In this document: in pieces, positions 25,377-35,526 of the stretch
How the letters are laid out: each line of letters begins with the position of its first letter
Position numbering within the stretch: position 1 is the first letter of the stretch
Assembly (NCBI GenBank): GCA_033439265.1
Contig: JAVTVX010000012.1
Span: 1,663,001-1,727,000, forward strand
Length of the DNA stretch: 64,000 nucleotides
Source of the DNA: Dillenia suffruticosa
Taxonomy: Eukaryota > Streptophyta > Magnoliopsida > Dilleniales > Dilleniaceae
Reading direction: 5' to 3'
Position numbers and translations under genes: made by a program
The notes under the pieces: model-generated
Databases searched by the model: none
Seen by the model: only the letters and a program-made list of their open reading frames with translations
What the model was told of the DNA's origin: nothing

Positions 25377-26271
25377 CATTACAAGAAAATACGCTATCAG
25401 CGACGGAAAATTACTGACAGAAAAAATTCGTCAATAATAGCGACGGATTAACGTCGGATTAAATTAGCGACAGAAATTAGCAACGGAAATATTTCCGTCG
25501 CCAATGTAGTTAACAGTAAAAAAAATTAAATAAATAAATAAAATTCTTACAGCTATCACCAACGGATTACCAACAGGAATTTTACTGACGGATTACTGAC
25601 GGAAATTTTAGCGACGAATTACCGACGGATTTTTTATTTTTTATTTTTTTATTTTTTTATTTTTTTGTTTAATTTTTTTTCTTGTTATTTTATTTTGTAG
25701 AAGAATAATATAGTTTTTTTTTAAAAATTATTATTTTATTTTAAGCTAATTATTTATTAATTTATAATAAATTATCATTTTATATCATTTTATTATTATT
25801 AAAAAAATTGTGATCTAAAGATAACAAATAATAAAAAAAAAAACAATATGAGCAGATGTGTAGGTGTGGTCTTATGGTTGTAATGTTGTTGAGCTTTTTC
25901 CCGGGCACAAGTTCGAAGCCACACAGAAGCGCAGGAGCAAGGAATTTTCAAGTTAAAGGAGGCAGCACACAAGCGGGCAGGGCAAGTGTGGTGCAGGCAG
26001 GGGCGCTGGGTGGGCGTGGAGCCGCATGCATTCTCCTTATAACTCAAAAATCAGCGACGGATATCTGTCGCTATTTTTTTTTTATCAGCAACGGATTTTT
26101 TTCCGTCTCTAATCATCAGCAATAGATTTTTTCCGTCGCTAATTTTAGCAACGGATAGTATTCCGTCGCTGATATTTAGTAGGGTGGCTTTCAGCAATAG
26201 ATTTTTTTCCATCGCTAAAAGGTATCAGCGACAGATTTCTTACTTTCAACAAAACATGTTTTCTAGTAGTG
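25377..26271. mobile_element. non-autonomous CACTA (En/Spm) element, 895 bp
   Basis: Terminal inverted repeats are CATTACAAGAAAA (25377-25389) and TTTTCTAGTAGTG (26259-26271), one mismatch from the CACTACAAGAAAA consensus. They are flanked by a perfect 3-bp target duplication ACA (25374-25376 and 26272-26274), the size expected for CACTA elements. Subterminal regions carry many copies of TCAGCGACGGA and its complement TCCGTCGCTGA. There is no transposase frame. It lies within the decayed NRAP gene, between the YDWTF exon and the ELKRL exon. Confidence 0.92.
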
Positions 26272-27450
26272 ACATTGTTCTCTAACCATGCTTGTTGCAG
26301 GCGTGGCCATATTTTAAATAATGCAACATTTATGCATGTCGAACTCATGATTGCAAAGTCAAAACTCGGAGGCAAGTAGATAAAACACCTCAGCAAACTT
26401 GGTATCCATGTTTTCTTGCACTTAAGTGATGACAAATCTGCAACTTCTAACATGTTCTTCTGTTTCTTAATACCCAATAATTCGTAGTTTGTTATGCTAA
26501 ATTATTTGTCTCAATCCGATTCTGATGAGTACAAGTTGTTGTGCAAAAGGAGCTCAAAAGGTTGGTAGCATATGCTAGAAACAGTGCAAATTTGTTAACC
26601 AAACTCACACTGGAGGATGAGACTGGCGCTTACAGATGGGATGTCTGATGCTTCCCTTGAGTTTGCTATTGCTGCTTTTCATTTCCTTTGCGTCTCTGAG
26701 TAATCCAATTTTTGCATTGCTGTGCCTTTTCCAAACTCCTTTGAGTAACTTTGATGCTGTGGTTCTTCTCCACAAGGACAAATTGCCATATCCCCAGCGG
26801 CTTCTCTTTCCTTCAGAGCTTAATCAAGGTACTGAAACATGTTTGGACTGTACCATCCACGTCCTGCAGTTCTCTGCTCTCTTTTGCTTTCGCTGGACCC
26901 TTTATTGTTTATTTGATGACTGCACTTTATTTTTTTCCCCTTTCTTTTCCCTTTCTGCTTCTTGGGAACTATTAAAATTGCAATATGTCCATTTTGTCTG
27001 GGCAAGATCTTTCATCCCCTCATCTCCTAGAGACATGAGGGGTAGTTTGGAGGATCCCCAGGATAAGTTGTTGGTGGACTTTGATCCATTGAGGTGCTTT
27101 CTGAATGATATTGAGGCAAGTGCTATAAAATTCTTATTTTAACATCTAGTGTGGAAGTATGCTCCAGCTTTACCGACTCATGCGGTTTTGCAGAGAGTTC
27201 CCCCAACAAGTTCAAAGTGTGGTATGACTATCTGGGAGGTGACTCTATTGGCTTGACATGGATGGCACCTTGCTCCAAGGTAGAACTTTTACAATATGAT
27301 CCATAACAGTCTTCATACCAAGTAAATGATCTCATCACATCTAAGCCTAATTTCTGTAGAAGCAGAGGACAGTCAACTGATGGCATTGAAGTTGGCGCAG
27401 TTGTTGTCAGGAATGTTCACTTTGTGAAGACGCCAAGGATCCGAAAGTAA

Positions 27451-28337
27451 CACATCGAGCACGAAATCACTCCTGAAATTTCTTCATGGAGACTGCGTAT
27501 GAAAGGTTTCTGCCTAAAACTTCATTCTCTTTGTGGCAGATGGCTGTTTTCTTGCCCCAAGTTGCCCTAAACCCAGAGGGCACTGTTGAGGAGCATGTCA
27601 ACGAAACGAATGCCGGCATCCAAGAGGTTATTGTTCATGTTAATGGCTTATGCAAAGATGGGAAGAAGTTGAAATTTTGTGAATGTTTATTGTTTATGAC
27701 GTGAAACAATTTTTTAGGCTGAATCTGCTGTTCGTCTGGGCATATTAATCAAAGAAACCTGAAAGTTTTGGAGGGGTTTCACTTACCTGTCTGGTTTGGA
27801 GTTGCAGGGGACTGAACAGATGAAATATAGAAATTATCAGAACAAGAGTTAAGAGCAATAGTTTTCCATTGATAATTCTCCTAAATTCTCACCTTAATTT
27901 TGAACTCTCCCATCTCTCTTCCTCCTTTTCTATGGACCAAGGGGCCAATGGAGAGACGGCCAAGAGGCGGAAACCACCTGATTTTTTTTTTTAAAATATA
28001 TATATACATAATTTTAAAAATTATAATTTTAGATATTATTTATCAAATAAAATTGTAATTATCGTCTCCTAAAATTATAATTATTTATCAAATTACTAGT
28101 ATTTACAAGTCAATAGTCTCTCCTCTTAACCGTGGAGGTTTGGAGAAAAGAAAAAAGGTCGGGAGACAGAAGAGATTAGAAGGTTTGATCGGGGGTAATT
28201 TTGGAAATTAAGGTCGACGGTGCATTTCAACCTTTTCTCGGATTCGCATTTTCCAGTCGAGCTTCTAATCTTCCGAGGGCACGGTTTCTCTTAATCGTCG
28301 GATTCCCTATCAAAATCTCGCATTCTCTTGTTCGCAG
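27451..28337. other. spacer between NRAP relic and TTN5
   Basis: The former NRAP 3' UTR probably lies here, then an AT-rich patch with a direct repeat of AAATTATAATT (about 28015-28100). 28120-28337 is the TTN5 promoter and leader. An open frame at 27486-27704 has no recognised similarity. Confidence 0.5.
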
Positions 28338-28406
28338 ATGGGACTACTCAGCGTTATTCGCAAGATCAAGAGAAAAGAGAAAGAAATGCGAATCCTCATG
28401 GTGTAT

Positions 28407-28468
<62 letters not shown>

Positions 28469-31231
28469 GATTTTGATTGGGATTTTGAATGATTCATTAA
28501 AACAGGGGTCTTGATAATTCTGGGAAGACAACAATAGTACTAAAGATCAATGGAGAGGACACCAGCGTCATCAGTCCCACTCTAGGTTTCAACATCAAGA
28601 CTATCACTTACAATAAGTTAGTGATCTTCTTACTCTCTTTCTCATTTACGTTTCTCTTACTGTTTTACGTTTCTCTTACTGCTGATCAACTGTTTGTTAA
28701 AATGCTTTTGGCTTCTTTTTTTTTCCTGGATATGTTCGAAAGAGAAAAAGATTAAATGCTATAGAATTTTGTTCAGTTTAATTGTTAATTTAAAAGATGT
28801 AATCTTTCCTTACAACCCTAAAGACAAATATGGAATTTATCTGAATTCCTTTGCTTGAAAACATGAAAAACAACTTGGAATTTTGATCCCAAGGTTTGCT
28901 AGTTGCTTTGGTTTATGATTGACAAATCCTCATTTTTTATAGATGGGGTTTAAAGAAATGCTATTATTCATCACAAGATAATTCCTCCTGAAAATTTCTA
29001 TATGTGAGGTGCAGACTGAAATTGGATAAATTTTTTCTGCACAAGTTTTCGTGATTTAATATCACATGACTTCGTCAGATGGTTGGAAGACATGTAAGCT
29101 CATGAAAGTTTTTATCAGCATTTGTTTCATGATAACAAAAGTTTATTTTGCGGTTCCCAAACAACCAAAATTAGAATTAGGATTCAGCTTCAAAACTTTT
29201 TCTTGAATTGATATATTTCTAAACAGGAAGGAGTTTGGGAATTACTAAATATGGGACTCAAGAATTGCATTCAATTGTCAAAAAGGAAGATTTGATCGAG
29301 GTGTTTTTCACTAAACTAGATGATTGAAACTAGTTAGTGGTTAATGATTTGAAGTAGCAACCTTTTTTTGAGATCAGTTAGTAATTTCTTTGATGTGGGT
29401 GTGGAAAGGCAAATATTTTTCTGCTTAATATTTGATTTTTGTGTTCTAATGGCAGGTACACCCTCAACATTTGGGATATTGGTGGCCAAAGAACAATAAG
29501 ATCTTATTGGAGAAACTACTTTGAACAAACTGATGGATTGGTGTGGGTTGTTGACAGTTCGGATCTCAGGAGGTTGGATGATTGCAAGATGGAACTGGAT
29601 AATCTTTTGAAGGAAGAGGTACACTTTAAGCTATTGTTTGCTTATCTAGCTCTATTTTTCAGGTTTTGACTTACGATACAACTATTCATATTCCATATTC
29701 ATACTCCTAACTCATGCCCCTGGTAGTCTCTCAATTTGTAATTAGCTACATTAAATGTAATATTGGGACCTCCTGCCGTAGTTCTTGTGCATATAAAGTG
29801 GTTGTATTGATTGCATGTATGCATAGCATTACTCTAATTCTTGCCTTTGGTGGTTTTCTAACCTTAAGCTTCCAAATATTCTACATTTTGCTTTCTTCCT
29901 TTCATAGTTTTCTGTATTTTCTGTTTTTCTGTGGAGTGAAATTGATCAACATCAAGAAAATTGTATATTGTGATCAAGAAAAATTCCTTCCCATTCTCCC
30001 ACTTGGTTATGTTTCTCATTGTGTTAACCCCTTCTGATGATATGTGTAATCTAAAAGCTTCTTGAATGAGTTAATTGTTGGGATTTTTGCCACTTCAGGT
30101 CACCATTGTTCTTTTTGTTTTGCGTTTTTACAGAGGTTATCAGGAGCATCCTTACTGATATTGGCTAATAAGCAGGACATACAAGGTGCTCTTACACCTG
30201 CCGAAATAGCCAAGGTAATGGTGTTGGTGGATACAATACTTCTATGTTAGTCAATTGTATTATGTGGAAAGTTTGAAAGTAAGTTGGGGGCGAACCTTAG
30301 CGCAATGGTGGAGTTGCTTCTTTAGTGACCTCGAGGCCATGGGTTCTAGGTGTGGAAACAGCCTCTTTGCAAAATAATGTAAGGGGAAAGCTGCATACTT
30401 ATACGCCCACCCTCCCTCTACCCCCGCACTAAGCCGAAGAACACTTTGTGCACCGGCCAAGCCATTTTTTATGGAAAATAAGTTGGGAACTTGAACTTAG
30501 ATTTCTCTTTTTGAACCCCATAGTGATCTGAACACCCCTAACTATCTGCAGATGTTCCATGGATTTTGGGTGGAATATATGTTGTTGCCTTGTTTCTGGA
30601 CTTCTTAATGTTCCATACATACACTTTGGTCCTATTGTGTAATTGTTGTTGAAATGGTATAAATGTTTGCAAGTCCAGCATATTGTAGTCCTGAGAGTCC
30701 AAGCATGAGGCCTTGGAACCCATTCATTCTCACCATTAGGATAGGACCGATGGTTCGCAATGTGCTTTGCTAGAGAAATCTTTATGGCTTATGTGAGGGA
30801 CATTTGACTCTTGGTAAACAATATGACTCCAAGCTGATGTATCTCCATATTGTTCACATGTCCTCTCTGAAGAACTTGCATATTGGACAGAAAAAATGTT
30901 GAATGGTGTGGTGATGATCTGCGTCTTCTTGGGAGGGGACGATGGAATGATATGTTATCAATCAGTTTGACTTTGAATTAAGTGATAGGGCTCTGACTAG
31001 AGCCATTTAGTTCGTGGTTGTCCACCTTAGGTTGACTTAAGTGTCTGCCATGTCTTTCCATGTGGTTGAGTTGCTTTTGTGATGGTTTTGCAGGTCCTTA
31101 ATTTGGAGGCTATGGATAAAACTCGACACTGGAAAATTGTAGGTTGTAGTGCATATACCGGGGAAGGGCTCCTTGAGGGATTTGATTGGCTGGTCCAAGA
31201 TATTGCCTCTAGAATTTATGTTCTTGATTAG
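28338..31231 (+). CDS. TTN5: TITAN5 / ADP-ribosylation factor-like GTPase ARL2
   Basis: Small GTPase of the ARL2 class. It works with tubulin-folding cofactors and is needed for normal microtubules and cell division; loss of TTN5 in Arabidopsis gives giant endosperm nuclei. Exons 28338-28402, 28506-28616, 29456-29618, 30134-30214 and 31094-31231 join in frame to 185 residues, the family length. G motifs: P-loop GLDNSGKTT 23-31, switch I region with PTLGFN 46-51, WDIGGQ 65-70, NKQD 125-128, CSA 158-160. The N terminus [20 protein letters not shown] is nearly identical to ARL2 proteins. Intron 1 is only 103 nt and over half CT repeat; intron 4 holds a SINE. No lesion is seen. It converges on RPL6, as in Arabidopsis from memory. 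Confidence 0.97.
28408..28466. repeat. (CT)n tract in TTN5 intron 1
   Basis: A 59-bp TC run starting six bases into the 103-nt intron 1, just after the donor GTATG. Confidence 0.96.
30289..30475 (+). mobile_element. Au-type SINE in TTN5 intron 4
   Basis: About 187 bp with the characteristic Au vocabulary: GCGCAATGGT, GTGACCTCGAGGCCATGGGTT (degenerate pol III B box), GGAAACAGCCTCTTTGCA, GCTGCATACTTATACGCCC, then CACTTTGTGCACCGGCCAAGCC and a short T tail. It is flanked by an imperfect 12-bp target duplication, AAGTAAGTTGGG (30277-30288) and AAATAAGTTGGG (30476-30487). Same orientation as the host gene. Confidence 0.88.
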
Positions 31232-31770
31232 CTTGTGTCATTTGATACCCTGGATCTCAAGCAGAAAATCTGGCGCCTCACGTGACTTGTTTGGTGACAC
31301 TACATGTTTGAGCACATCCTCTTGTTAATTTTTACATTTGTAAATGTGTTGGATCGGATTGATGCTTATTAGCTGTTGAGACGTTGAACAATTGAAATTA
31401 TTTTGTAAATTTTGTATGACCAGAACTTGATGTTTGGTGATGTTTCCTGAATGAGAGGCAGTTGATTTGTAAAAGTGATAACACCATAATGGATTACTTG
31501 ATGGCAAATCAGCAAGTAGATACTGTTATATGAGAAATAGACATCTGGCTCTAGCAAAGCACTATGGGTGTTAGTATTAAACCAGAAATGGTACAGCCGC
31601 AGCAACATTTAATCTGCATCTAATGAAAGCAAAACTTAGAGGTCATTGAGACAATAAACTTACTAGTCACTAGAAAAAAACTTAAGCCAAGGCATGTTGA
31701 CCACAGAAGGCTTCGTGCATCAGCCATCCAAAGAAGCAAAACACGCTACAATCAAAACGAAGCATATCCA
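31232..31770. other. convergent 3' ends of TTN5 and RPL6
   Basis: Overlapping or adjacent 3' UTRs of the two flanking genes. No further feature seen. Confidence 0.6.
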
Positions 31771-32079
31771 TCATTTCGACTTCTTTCCTTGTTTCTTCTT
31801 GATTACTTCATCAATGTACATTATACCCTTGCCTTTGTAAACTTCTGGCGGCTTACAACTACGAATAGCAGATGCAAACTGGTGTACCCTTTGTTTGTCG
31901 ATTCCAGTGCAGCACACGATGTTGGGTTTGAAGCAGAATACTCGGACAGCTGGAGGAACAGTCAATTCAACTTCATGGCTATACCCCAATTTGAGATACA
32001 AGAGTCGACCTTCAGCTTCGGCTCTGGCTTTGAATCCAACACCCACGATTTTTAAAAATCGAAAAAATTTAGCTTCCAT
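31771..32079 (-). CDS. RPL6: mitochondrial 50S-type ribosomal protein L6, nuclear copy
   Basis: 102 residues, one uninterrupted coding exon. MEAKFFRFLKIVGVGFKARA through CKPPEVYKGKGIMYIDEVIK and the basic tail KKKQGKKSK match plant mitochondrial L6, which retains essentially the second L6 domain (bacterial L6 is about 177 residues). The conserved rRNA-binding signature PPEVYKGKG is present near the C terminus. The start is taken at MEAKFF; ten further in-frame codons upstream (from 32109) are not conserved in the family. No obvious N-terminal presequence, as in the Arabidopsis protein from memory. The leader probably contains an intron, with a first noncoding exon near 33.36-33.54 kb. Confidence 0.92.
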   Translation of the reverse strand: MEAKFFRFLKIVGVGFKARAEAEGRLLYLKLGYSHEVELTVPPAVRVFCFKPNIVCCTGIDKQRVHQFASAIRSCKPPEVYKGKGIMYIDEVIKKKQGKKSK

Positions 32080-33355
32080 TGAAGTTCCAAACTCTGGTAC
32101 CACCAACACAAAAGATTGTCATACTGGAAAATATATATACTACAAGGTATAACTTAACATGTCATCTCCCAGGTTCCACTTCTTACTGCCTCCTTCTCCT
32201 AAAGTCTATTAGGAAATAACCACTACTTCATTAGCAGATTTACATTGAAAGTGCCTGATTTAGGACACAGGAACATGTGCATACGGATAAACTTCTCATG
32301 ATTAATCAAGTAGTGCCTCTGCATTAGGAAGATGCTGCTTATTAATCTAAGCACCCTAGAATCGTGGTTTGGAGCAGCAAAGAACATACAAGATATGGAG
32401 ATGTAAGTTAATACAAAAATTGGTTGTCAAGACAAAATTGTGTTACTGAATCGAACACCACAATGAGCGTACAACTTCAACTCTCTAACACAAATTCAAA
32501 TAGCTGCTTTTTGAAAGACTGCTACAAGGGAACTGCTTGGAAAAAGGCCTTTACTTTCCCTCTCCATTTTCCTAGAGCATTTGAAACCCCTCTCCATCCA
32601 CCAAATAACCACTGGATTTGTGAAAGGATTCGCCAATATAAGGTTTCTCAACATTATCACCCATAGTTCATATTGTGAAGCACTATCTTCAACCACCACT
32701 AGAAGAACAAACTCAAACATACTCTAAGCTCAGTACAACATTTAATATCTTTTTACCTCTCAACTTCTCATTTCGATTTACACAATAGTCATGAACTCAA
32801 GGTAAGCTTCCAGTCATAACTAAACACCAAATTTTCACAAGAGATATAATTATCTCATGCCATGCTAGCATTTCATCAAACAACATATCAGATCTGGTTC
32901 TCCTCCTCTTTTTCTCTTCTGTTCAGGATTCGTTCTACCCATTATTCCTAGTTCTTTTTATCATCGTGTACTCCAACAGAGGAAACCTAAATCTAGTCAA
33001 GGTAGAGGTGTAATTAAATGTAAGTATACTTAGGAAAGGCCAAATATAGGTTCACAATAGCTATTGCACAAAGAAAAGCAGGTCTAGGTATTTTCATATG
33101 TTTCTGCTAAAGCCTCTGCTGGTGTAATTAAAACCTAGCAAACTAAACACACAATGTTTTTCCCCCCTTTCAAGGCACTATAGTCAAATGTCCAAATACA
33201 AATTGGCAGTTTCGGGTTTTCACCCTAAACTTTGATTCTTCGATTCCAAACAATGAAATCATTCAACAGAATACAAGAAATGAGAGAAGAATCACTGAGC
33301 AGATAGAAAAAGAATCATTCTAACGAGAGAGAGAGAGAGAGAGAATAGAACCTTT
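32080..33355 (-). other. probable RPL6 5'-UTR intron
   Basis: No coding content on either strand. A leader exon with CT tracts lies just beyond at 33.36-33.54 kb, which suggests this stretch is a leader intron. Splice borders were not proven. Confidence 0.4.
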
Positions 33356-33540
33356 TTTCTTTACACCAGCGAAGGGAAGAGATATCTCCTGCTTCCGGGT
33401 AGGCGAAGGAGAAGAGTTATCTCCTGCTTCCGGGAAGGCTCAAGTGAGTGAGAGAGAGAGAGAGAGAGAGAACACGAAGAACCGAGACCGAAGCGAAAAC
33501 TCGAAAGCTCGGCCTTCACAGGTGGAGCTTAACGATGTCG
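33356..33540 (-). promoter_or_regulatory. RPL6 leader exon with tandem duplication and GA tracts
   Basis: Two adjacent 34-35-bp units (33370-33403 and 33404-33438) share CGAAGG(G/A)..AAGAG followed by TATCTCCTGCTTCCGGG. GA tracts flank them at about 33323-33342 and 33449-33470. On the coding strand the leader is CT-rich. Promoter and first-exon status is inferred from position. Confidence 0.5.
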
Positions 33541-34157
33541 TTGTACTATATTATATTAACTTCTTAATTTTTCTTTTTTACTAAATAAAAAAAAAAAAAA
33601 GGAAATATAGACAATTTCACTCGGCCCCGTCGGAAGAGGGGGGGGGGGAGTCATTACATTAGAGTAGAGATAAATGAACCGCCTCTATTTTATTTATAAT
33701 TCTTTCTAATGGGTAATTGTATCATTTTGCATTCCCTAAATGTACAAATTGGGATAATTTGCAAATAAATGATTGGTAATTCATTCTTCTTTTTTTTTTT
33801 TAATAATGTGAATAAAATTCGGGTACAAATCTAAATAATATGATCACTCAAGTTGTATAAAAAATTTTAAAAAATAAAAGATAAAAAAATAATGAAGTAA
33901 TGAAGTAAATTAATAATAGTATTTTTTTTGTACAAGAAAATATAATCAATCCTTGGGCTGTGCCCGAGCGAAAATTAATAATACTATTTTTTTTTTTTTT
34001 GGGTACAAAAAATTAATAATACTATTTTTGTTCTTGTTTGTGGAGTTCCAACCAAGCCGCATGTAAACCCGGCCCCCCAACAAGTAACCATTATCTTGTT
34101 TTAGGTTTTACTTTTACTTGACGAGGAAACGCCGCAAAATTTCTCTGAAACCAACAG
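33541..34157. other. spacer between divergent RPL6 and methyltransferase genes
   Basis: Short AT-rich spacer with G11 at 33638-33648 and a direct repeat of AAATTAATAATACTATTTTT (about 33972 and 34009). It probably holds both promoters. Confidence 0.5.
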
Positions 34158-34967
34158 ATGGCAATAGTTAACTTACGAGTCCAAGAATATGGGGAAGAAG
34201 AAGAAGGAGAGGTGGAGAGGAAGGGAGCAGATAATAATCCGGTAGATGACGGTGCAGGAAAAGAACAAATGCTGCACCGCCACATCCGTTCGATAGATTC
34301 AACGATTAAAATCAGACAGCTAAGATCAGAAGGACTCTCTTTCCGGCTCTGGCCAGCAGCAACTACTCTGGTCAATCTCCTAGACAATCACCGGTCGGAT
34401 CCAACCAAAAGCCCTCTCTCCAAACTCCTAACAAAATCACGGCAGCTCCGAATTCTCGAGCTCGGCTCTGGAACCGGCTTCGTCGGAATAGCCGCCGGAG
34501 CTATTCTCTCCGCCGACGTCACCCTCACCGACCTCCCTCACGTGCTCGAGAACCTCCGATTCAACGCGGCCCTAAACTCGGACCTGGTAGAGAAATTTGG
34601 CGGGAAAGTGGAGGTGGCGGCACTGAGATGGGGGGAGGTTGAGGATATGGAGGCGATTAGGAGAAGAGGGGAGTATGATGTGATTGTGGGATCGGATGTA
34701 GTGTATCACGATCACCTGTACGAGCCATTGATGGAGACGTTGAGATTCTTGATGATGGTAAAGGGGGGGAAGAGAGAGAGGAGAGAAAGAGTGTTCGTGA
34801 TGGGGCATGAGAAGAGGTGGAAGAAAGAGGCGGGGTTCTTCAAGAGAGCGAAGAAGGTGTTCGAGATTGAGGAGTTATATGAAGATGAAGCTGGTGATGG
34901 AGCCAGGGTAGGGGTTCTCGTTTATCGTTTTTCTCCCAGGTCTTCAAAATCTCAAGCTCCATTTTGA
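34158..34967 (+). CDS. METTL21-like protein methyltransferase
   Basis: Single exon, 269 residues. Seven-beta-strand SAM-dependent methyltransferase of the Methyltransf_16 (METTL21) family, whose members mostly methylate lysines of non-histone proteins. Visible: GLSFRLWPAA at 59-68 (the family's conserved Trp before motif I), motif I ELGSGTGFVG 101-110, DLPHV 125-129, and motif GSDVVYH 178-184, corresponding to the (D/S)DVVY active-site segment. The acidic N-terminal 40 residues are not conserved. No introns, as in several plant family members. The substrate is unknown. The frame is intact and there is no sign of decay. Confidence 0.9.
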   Translation: MAIVNLRVQEYGEEEEGEVERKGADNNPVDDGAGKEQMLHRHIRSIDSTIKIRQLRSEGLSFRLWPAATTLVNLLDNHRSDPTKSPLSKLLTKSRQLRILELGSGTGFVGIAAGAILSADVTLTDLPHVLENLRFNAALNSDLVEKFGGKVEVAALRWGEVEDMEAIRRRGEYDVIVGSDVVYHDHLYEPLMETLRFLMMVKGGKRERRERVFVMGHEKRWKKEAGFFKRAKKVFEIEELYEDEAGDGARVGVLVYRFSPRSSKSQAPF

Positions 34968-35526
34968 TTCTCTCTCTCTCTACTAGGCGGGTCAGCATTT
35001 TTTTTTTATTTTTCTTTTTCTTTTAGGAAATTTCTGCTTGCTACTTTAATTTTTTCCCCAGATGTCTTTTCTATTTTTCCTGGCATATTTACTTTAAATT
35101 TTAATGGCCTTGAATGTTTTTGACAACAATTTTTATTACGCAGTAAGAGCACATTTCCTTTTTTTTTTTTTTTTTTTTGGGGGGGGGGGGGGGGGGGAGG
35201 GGGGAGGCAAAAAACAAAACGACCCCCATACAACAAAATAGAAAATACCAGCCAAACATTCATACACAACCCTTGAAAAACCAAAATGTAAAATCTAGAA
35301 AGCAAAACTTAGAAAAGATTCCAAACCCGCTCTATATTAGAAAAAATAAATAAAATAAATAACGCCCCGCCTTCAATATTTTGCATACCTTGCCCCGGTA
35401 GATCATGAAGGTAAACTGCCTCCAATCTTCGCCCATTTTGGATCAATCCGCAATGCAACTCACCAAGCTAAGGTGCCAATAATTATTTCTTTGGTCGGAA
35501 GACCAACTAATACTAACAGTAATACA
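34968..35526. other. spacer with T20G19 tract
   Basis: Methyltransferase 3' UTR, then a striking homopolymer junction of T (35159-35178) followed directly by G (35179-35197) and GGGGGG after one A-interruption. VPS39 relic 3' UTR on the right. No gene. Confidence 0.7.

Larger units (their letters stand above)
23671..27450 (+). pseudogene. NRAP: NRAP/UTP22 (NOL6) ribosome-biogenesis gene, internally deleted
   Basis: NRAP (yeast Utp22, human NOL6) is a nucleolar SSU-processome protein of about 1,050 residues. Recognisable pieces: 23671-23818 (MGPNAHTDPLELKVRELL... to KIPEG), 23936-24097 (NADVAPGFVRDIGADKVNF to VNVDILVRMPK), 25125-25221 (FLRLLSEYDWTFSALIVDLN), 26550-26645 (ELKRLVAYARNSANLLTKLT), 26723-26828 (CLFQTPLSNFDAVVLLHKDK, LPYPQRLLFPSELNQ), 27031-27115 (DMRGSLEDPQDKLLVDFDPL), 27194-27279 (FKVWYDYLGGDSIGLTWMAP) and 27363-27450. 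Only about 250 residues are covered: the large central part is absent from the 1 kb between 24.1 and 25.1 kb. Exon 1 joins exon 2 out of frame at the only nearby AG, exon 27194 has an extra C, and a transposon lies at 25377-26271. The start retains a typical promoter. Functional protein is very unlikely. Confidence 0.85.

Noticed and set aside
25856..26125. Open frames inside the CACTA element
   Set aside because: No transposase motif. They overlap the repeat-rich subterminal regions of a non-autonomous element.
27486..27704. 72-codon frame after the NRAP relic
   Set aside because: Not part of NRAP as far as I recall the family; most likely former 3' UTR.
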